Positions 59,680-64,000 of a stretch of DNA of 64,000 nucleotides are shown here, piece by piece. Numbering within the stretch: the first letter of the stretch is position 1; each line of letters opens with the position of its first letter. A program made the translations under genes and the position numbers. The DNA comes from an uncultured Parabacteroides sp. (GTDB lineage Bacteria > Bacteroidota > Bacteroidia > Bacteroidales > Tannerellaceae), in contig CASFNG010000007.1 of assembly GCA_949296075.1 (NCBI GenBank), forward strand, positions 124,001 through 188,000, given 5' to 3'. The notes under the pieces were generated by a model. That model saw only the letters and a program-made list of their open reading frames with translations, searched no databases and had not been told where the DNA came from.

Positions 59680-60700
59680 CAGGACAGAGATAGCTACATT
59701 GGGAGAGTTCGGCCTTATCCGCCATCTCACCGAGAAAATAGAGCTGAAGAACCGCAGCTCGGTAAAAGGGGTCGGCGACGACGCCGCGGTTCTTGACTAC
59801 ACGGACAAACAGGTACTGGTGACCACCGACCTGCTGCTTGAGGGCATCCATTTCGATCTGATGTACGTCCCCTTGAAACACCTCGGCTACAAATCAGCGA
59901 TCGTCAACTTCTCCGACATTTACGCGATGAATGGCAGGCCGAAACAGATCACGGTCTCATTGGGGATCTCCAAACGCTTCTGTATCGAGGATTTAGAGGA
60001 ATTCTACGCGGGGATACAGCTCGCTTGCGATATTTACGGGGTAGATCTCGTGGGTGGTGACACCTCCGCCTCTCGTACAGGGCTGGCCATCAGCATCACT
60101 TGCATTGGGGAAGGTGAGAAAGGGAAGGTCGTTTATCGGAGCGGAGCCAAGGAGACCGACTTGATTTGCGTATCGGGCGACTTGGGCGCCGCGTACATGG
60201 GACTGCAACTGTTAGAACGCGAGAAGAGCGTATTCAAGGGAGAGAAAGATTTCACGCCCGACTTCTCCGGCAAGGAATACCTGCTGGAACGGCAATTGAA
60301 GCCGGAGGCGCGCAAGGATATTGTCGAGGCCTTGGAGCAGGCTGGCATCATCCCCACCGCCATGATGGACGTATCCGATGGCTTATCCTCGGAACTGCTG
60401 CATATCTCGAAAGCGAGCGACGTAGGCTGCCGGATCTATGAGGAGCGGATCCCCATCGATTACCAAACCGCGATGATGGCCGAGCAGTTCAACATGAACT
60501 TAGTTACAGCCGCCTTGAACGGAGGGGAGGATTACGAGCTGCTGTTCACCGTCCCCCTGACGGATCACGACAAGGTGCAGGCCATGAAAGGCATAAAGGT
60601 GATCGGGCATATCACCAAACCGGAATTAGGGAATTACTTGGTGGGCCGCGACGGTGGCGAGGTCGAGTTGCGGGCACAAGGCTGGAACTCGCTCGCTTAA
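59672..60700 (+). CDS. thiL: Thiamine-monophosphate kinase
   Basis: The product is 342 residues. ThiL phosphorylates thiamine monophosphate to the diphosphate cofactor. It has the start 'IATLGEFGLIRHLTEKIE', metal-binding 'VGDDAAVLDYTDKQVLVTTDLLLEGIHFDL', 'NFSDIYAMNGRPKQITVSLGI', 'DLVGGDTSAS' and 'MDVSDGLSSELLHI'. All are typical of the family. It is the last gene of the run that begins with GT2 and is closed by a terminator. Confidence 0.95.
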   Translation: MSNRTEIATLGEFGLIRHLTEKIELKNRSSVKGVGDDAAVLDYTDKQVLVTTDLLLEGIHFDLMYVPLKHLGYKSAIVNFSDIYAMNGRPKQITVSLGISKRFCIEDLEEFYAGIQLACDIYGVDLVGGDTSASRTGLAISITCIGEGEKGKVVYRSGAKETDLICVSGDLGAAYMGLQLLEREKSVFKGEKDFTPDFSGKEYLLERQLKPEARKDIVEALEQAGIIPTAMMDVSDGLSSELLHISKASDVGCRIYEERIPIDYQTAMMAEQFNMNLVTAALNGGEDYELLFTVPLTDHDKVQAMKGIKVIGHITKPELGNYLVGRDGGEVELRAQGWNSLA

Positions 60701-60730
60701 CGCATCCCCCTTTCATCATTTTCATAAGAG

Positions 60731-60772
60731 AAGCGATACCATCCCGCGAGAGCGGGATGGTATCGCTTTTTT
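60731..60772 (+). terminator. Terminator after thiL
   Basis: A 15-bp perfect stem (60733-60747 with 60752-60766) with loop GAGA is followed by T6. Confidence 0.95.
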
Positions 60773-60800
60773 CGTGTCCGGGCTCCCGTGATCCATGAGT

Positions 60801-60838
60801 GACTTTTCCGGAAAACAGCGGCAGTTTTTCCGAAGAAC
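60801..60838. repeat. Intergenic repeat copies (GH127 gene)
   Basis: GACTTTTCCGGAAAAC at 60801-60816, with the perfect palindrome TTTTCCGGAAAA, and GCAGTTTTTCCGAAGAAC at 60821-60838 are two units of the degenerate intergenic family. Confidence 0.4.
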
Positions 60839-60884
60839 TTCCTCAGCGATCTCCTTATCGCTCGCTTGTCTGCAAAAAATAACC

Positions 60885-60892
60885 TATCTTTA
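60885..60892 (+). promoter_or_regulatory. Promoter -7 element of the GH127 gene
   Basis: TATCTTTA differs from the consensus at its last base and lies 65 bases before the ATG. Confidence 0.4.
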
Positions 60893-60957
60893 CAAAGCTA
60901 TTTGGCATCTCGAACCAACGAGATAAGATAAATGTAAACCCAATAACCCATAATCGC

Positions 60958-62811
60958 ATGAAACAACACGTATTACTCCCCTTGGCTTGCCTCGCGCTAG
61001 GGGGATGTGGCCAACAGCCCGTCGAAGAGAACTCCTTCAAGCAGATCGAGCAGGTAGACTTCTCACACATCCACATCCACGACAAATTCTGGTCGCCCCG
61101 GTTAGACAGGCATACCACGGCGACCCTGCCCGTCTGCATCGATCAGATCGAGAACCAGACAGGACGCATCCGGAATTTCGAGAACGCGGCCAAAGGATCC
61201 GGGGAACATTCCGGGATATTTTTCGACGACTCGGATGTTTACAAGGCGCTCGAAGGCATGGCTTACAGCCTGATAAACCATCCTGACCCTGAATTGGAGA
61301 AGAAGGCGGACGAGTGGATCGACAAGTTCGCCGCCGCCCAACAGCCCGACGGGTATATCAATACATTCTATACCCTGACCGGATTGGACAAGCGATGGAC
61401 GAACATGGACAAGCATGAGATGTATTGCGCCGGGCACATGATCGAAGCGGGCGTGGCGTACTATCAGGCTACCGGCAAACGGAAACTTTTAGACGTGGGT
61501 ATCCGGATGGCGGATCACATGATGACCCAATTCGGTCCCGGCAAACGTCACTGGGTACCGGGACACGAGGAGATCGAGCTGGCGTTAGTCAAGCTATATA
61601 AGGTCACCCATGAGGAGAAATACCTCGATTTCGCGAACTGGCTCTTGGAGGAAAGAGGGCATGGCTACGGTACGAAAGGAGGCGAGGGCGACTGGGATCC
61701 GGTCTATTACCAGGACGACAAACCCGTACGGGAGATGAGCGATATAGCCGGACATGCCGTCCGCTGTATGTATCTGTACTGCGGTATGGCGGACGTGGCG
61801 GCCTTGAAACAGGACTCCGGTTACATCGCCGCTCTCGACCGTCTGTGGGATGATGTCGTACATCGCAATATGTATGTGACAGGTGGCATCGGTTCCTCTC
61901 ATCATAACGAGGGATTCACCGAGGATTATGACCTCCCGAACTTGGAAGCCTATTGCGAGACCTGCGCGTCGGTCGGCATGGTGCTTTGGAACCAACGCAT
62001 GAACCAGCTGAGCGGCGACTCAAAATACATCGACGTGCTCGAACGCTCGCTCTACAACGGGGCGTTGGCGGGGATCTCCTTGGCGGGCGACCGTTTCTTC
62101 TACGTCAACCCCTTAGAGTCGAAAGGCGATCATCACCGCCAGGCATGGTACGGCTGCGCTTGCTGCCCCAGCCAGATCTCCCGCTTCCTGCCTTCGATAG
62201 GCAACTATATCTATGGCACGTCCGACCAAGCCATCTGGGTGAACCTCTACATAGGCAGTACGGCGGAGATCAATCTCGGTGATTCCCCGATCACGATCAG
62301 GCAAGAGACGGATTATCCTTGGGACGGGAACGTGAAGCTGACGATCACCTCTCCCACCTCGTTCGGGCAAGAGATCCGGATACGTATCCCGGGATGGTGC
62401 GAACAGTACACGATAGCCGTCAATGGAGATCCCGTAGAAGCCCCGACAGACAAGGGCTATGCCGTATTAAACCGCGAATGGGCATCGGGAGACGAGATCT
62501 CCTTATCGCTGGATATGCCCGTCAAGGTGGTAGCCGCCGACCCGAAAGTGAAACAGGACCTCGGGAAACGGGCGATCCAGCGAGGGCCGTTGGTCTATTG
62601 CGTGGAAGAGGTAGACAACCCGGTTGGCTTCGACAACATGTCAATCACGCCACAAACCACTTTCAGCACGGCATTCGAGCCGGATCTGCTGGACGGGATC
62701 AACGTGATCCGCACGGAGAGCGGCCGACAAACAGTCACTTGGATCCCCTATTATGCGTGGGATAACCGGGAAGCCGGCAAGATGAAAGTATGGATCGACT
62801 ATAAGGAATAA
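60958..62811 (+). CDS. GH127 family beta-L-arabinofuranosidase-like lipoprotein
   Basis: The product is 617 residues with lipoprotein signal 'LACLALGGCGQQ' (Cys 17). The catalytic zinc site of GH127 is present: E334 and C336 in 'AYCETCASVGMVLW', and the C402-C403 pair in 'YGCACCPSQISRFLPSIGNYIYG', of which one cysteine is the expected nucleophile. The rest is the (alpha/alpha)6 barrel and C-terminal beta domain ending 'MKVWIDYKE'. The family removes beta-L-arabinofuranose and some related sugars. It is alone, with no SusC/SusD, and converges on the MFS gene. Confidence 0.92.
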   Translation: MKQHVLLPLACLALGGCGQQPVEENSFKQIEQVDFSHIHIHDKFWSPRLDRHTTATLPVCIDQIENQTGRIRNFENAAKGSGEHSGIFFDDSDVYKALEGMAYSLINHPDPELEKKADEWIDKFAAAQQPDGYINTFYTLTGLDKRWTNMDKHEMYCAGHMIEAGVAYYQATGKRKLLDVGIRMADHMMTQFGPGKRHWVPGHEEIELALVKLYKVTHEEKYLDFANWLLEERGHGYGTKGGEGDWDPVYYQDDKPVREMSDIAGHAVRCMYLYCGMADVAALKQDSGYIAALDRLWDDVVHRNMYVTGGIGSSHHNEGFTEDYDLPNLEAYCETCASVGMVLWNQRMNQLSGDSKYIDVLERSLYNGALAGISLAGDRFFYVNPLESKGDHHRQAWYGCACCPSQISRFLPSIGNYIYGTSDQAIWVNLYIGSTAEINLGDSPITIRQETDYPWDGNVKLTITSPTSFGQEIRIRIPGWCEQYTIAVNGDPVEAPTDKGYAVLNREWASGDEISLSLDMPVKVVAADPKVKQDLGKRAIQRGPLVYCVEEVDNPVGFDNMSITPQTTFSTAFEPDLLDGINVIRTESGRQTVTWIPYYAWDNREAGKMKVWIDYKE

Positions 62812-62817
62812 AAAGAT

Positions 62818-62860
62818 TTCCCCCGGGACTCAAGCGGTTGAACCTTGAGCTTCGGGGGAA
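62818..62860. terminator. Terminator between the GH127 and MFS genes
   Basis: An 8-bp outer stem (62818-62825 with 62853-62860) and a 6-bp inner stem form a long hairpin with a 3-by-3 internal loop. It is followed by a moderately T-rich tract and lies between convergent genes. Confidence 0.7.
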
Positions 62861-62895
62861 GTCTCTTCTTTGTCTCACATATATCCGCTATCCGG

Positions 62896-64000
62896 TTACG
62901 GTTTCTTTCCACTCTCTTTCCCAAAGCGAAGGAAAGGAAGCACGAGAAACAGGGGAATACAGCAAACCATCACCCAAATGAAAAAATAACGGTAGCCGAT
63001 CAGTTCCTGAATCCAACCGGAGATCATCCCCGGAAGCATCATGCCTAACGCCATGAAGCCGGTACTGATCGCGTAATGCGAGGTCTTATATGGCCCATCG
63101 GCGAAGAGCATCAGGTACATCGTATAGGCGGTAAAGCCGAAACCGTAGCCGAATTGCTCGACCGCCACGCAAGCATTGACTACCAACAGGCTGTCCGGCA
63201 TGGCATAGGCCATATACAAATAGACCAAATTAGGGAGCGAGATCGCCAAGGCCATAGGCCAAAGCCATCGGCGCAGCCCATCCCGGGCGATCATCATCCC
63301 ACCTAACACGCCACCCGCCAAAAGGGAAATCACCCCAACCGTACCATAAACGAAGCCAACCTCCCCGGTACTTAGCGACAAGCCGCCGACTTCCCGGCTA
63401 TCCAACAGGAAGGGAGAAGCCAATTTCACCAACTGCGATTCCCCCAAACGGTAGGTAAGCATGAACAGCAGGGCGGGCACGATCCCCTTCTTGCGGAAAA
63501 AACTCACGAAGGTATCCCCAAAAGCCTTGAATATGGCTCCCGGAGCGAGAACCGTACGCGACACGTCAACGCTCGGTCGGGGCAAAATATACCGATGCCA
63601 TAACGACAAGGCGATGAAGCAGCCCGCCAACACGAAAAACACTATGCTCCAAGCGAACGGGATACGACCGGTAGCGCTCTCCAAGAGCCCCGCCAACATC
63701 ACCAACAGCCCTTGCCCCGTAAGCATGGCTACCCGGTAGAACGTGTTACGGATGCCTATAAAAAAGGCCTGTCGCTCCTCCGAAAGCCCCAACATATAAA
63801 AGCCATCGGCGGCAATATCATGTGTGGCCGAGCTGAACGCCATCAGCCAGAAGAACGCGAGCGACAGCCGCAGGAAAAAATCCCCGGGCAGCACGAAGGC
63901 GACACCCGCCATACCTCCACCGATCAGCAGCTGCATGGCGCAAATCCACCAGCGCTTCGTCCGGATCAGATCCACGAAAGGGCTCCACACCGGCTTGATC
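62896..64000 (-). CDS. MFS transporter, AmpG-like (partial, N-terminus off right edge)
   Basis: At least 368 residues are encoded on the minus strand, and the frame is still open at the window edge ('IKPVWSPFVDLIRTKRWW'), so the N-terminal helices are missing. About nine or ten membrane helices are visible. The segment 'KPVWSPFVD' followed by 'SSATHDIAADGFYMLGLSEERQAFFIGIRNTFYRV' is characteristic of AmpG-type permeases. These import muropeptides in Gram-negative bacteria, but Bacteroidales have several paralogues with unknown substrates. The GTG near 63990 is not the true start. Confidence 0.85.
   Translation of the reverse strand, partial: IKPVWSPFVDLIRTKRWWICAMQLLIGGGMAGVAFVLPGDFFLRLSLAFFWLMAFSSATHDIAADGFYMLGLSEERQAFFIGIRNTFYRVAMLTGQGLLVMLAGLLESATGRIPFAWSIVFFVLAGCFIALSLWHRYILPRPSVDVSRTVLAPGAIFKAFGDTFVSFFRKKGIVPALLFMLTYRLGESQLVKLASPFLLDSREVGGLSLSTGEVGFVYGTVGVISLLAGGVLGGMMIARDGLRRWLWPMALAISLPNLVYLYMAYAMPDSLLVVNACVAVEQFGYGFGFTAYTMYLMLFADGPYKTSHYAISTGFMALGMMLPGMISGWIQELIGYRYFFIWVMVCCIPLFLVLPFLRFGKESGKKP

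Overview
The window reads as a chromosome segment of a gut Bacteroidales bacterium, most likely Parabacteroides (close to P. distasonis). This is inferred from the SusC/SusD pair, from glycoside hydrolases of families 2, 92 and 127, from the ATP synthase order atpD-atpC-X-atpB-E-F-H-A-G, and from promoters of the Bacteroidetes type (TTG, about 19-20 bases, then TAnnTTTG). Clear Shine-Dalgarno sites are mostly absent, so starts were chosen from family length and from promoter position. No database search was possible.

Positions 1-6387 are the right part of an integrated mobilizable element. It carries a small secreted Cys-motif protein that runs off the left edge, an unassigned protein, a helix-turn-helix protein, a DUF3987 protein, a repeat-rich candidate transfer origin, and a MobC-like/relaxase pair. 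It ends beside a tRNA-Phe gene with several copies of a 9-base repeat. No integrase lies inside the window.

Positions 6461-22998 hold chromosomal genes: queC-queF (queuosine precursor), a DUF1080 secreted hydrolase, pfkA, ispH, an SDR/flavin-reductase pair, a zinc alcohol dehydrogenase, dnaX, a SusC-SusD pair followed by a secreted glycerophosphodiesterase, and cutC. Positions 22999-30171 are the complete F-type ATP synthase operon with an additional small membrane protein. Positions 30451-35745 are the threonine operon thrA, a phosphoglycerate-mutase-like gene in the homoserine kinase position, and thrC, preceded by a long leader that may be an attenuator.

Positions 35760-36900 look like a rearranged scar: a 119-bp element with imperfect terminal inverted repeats, a DUF695-like gene, and the 3' end of a broken susD next to the ferritin terminator. 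After this come ferritin, a GH92 lipoprotein, ogt, a BASS-type transporter, rhaT, a NagB-like/PIG-L fusion whose NagB active site is lost, an ABC-F ATPase, a large fimbrillin-like lipoprotein, a DUF3332 lipoprotein and a GH2 beta-galactosidase. A run of genes GT2-DUF4922-sppA-lpxK-thiL follows, then a GH127 lipoprotein and an MFS transporter that is cut by the right edge.

The observations most worth following are the degenerate NagB half of the NagB/PIG-L fusion, a family of short degenerate intergenic repeats ahead of at least five unrelated transcription units, the element end with its repeats beside tRNA-Phe, the GT2-DUF4922 pair, and the possible thr attenuator.
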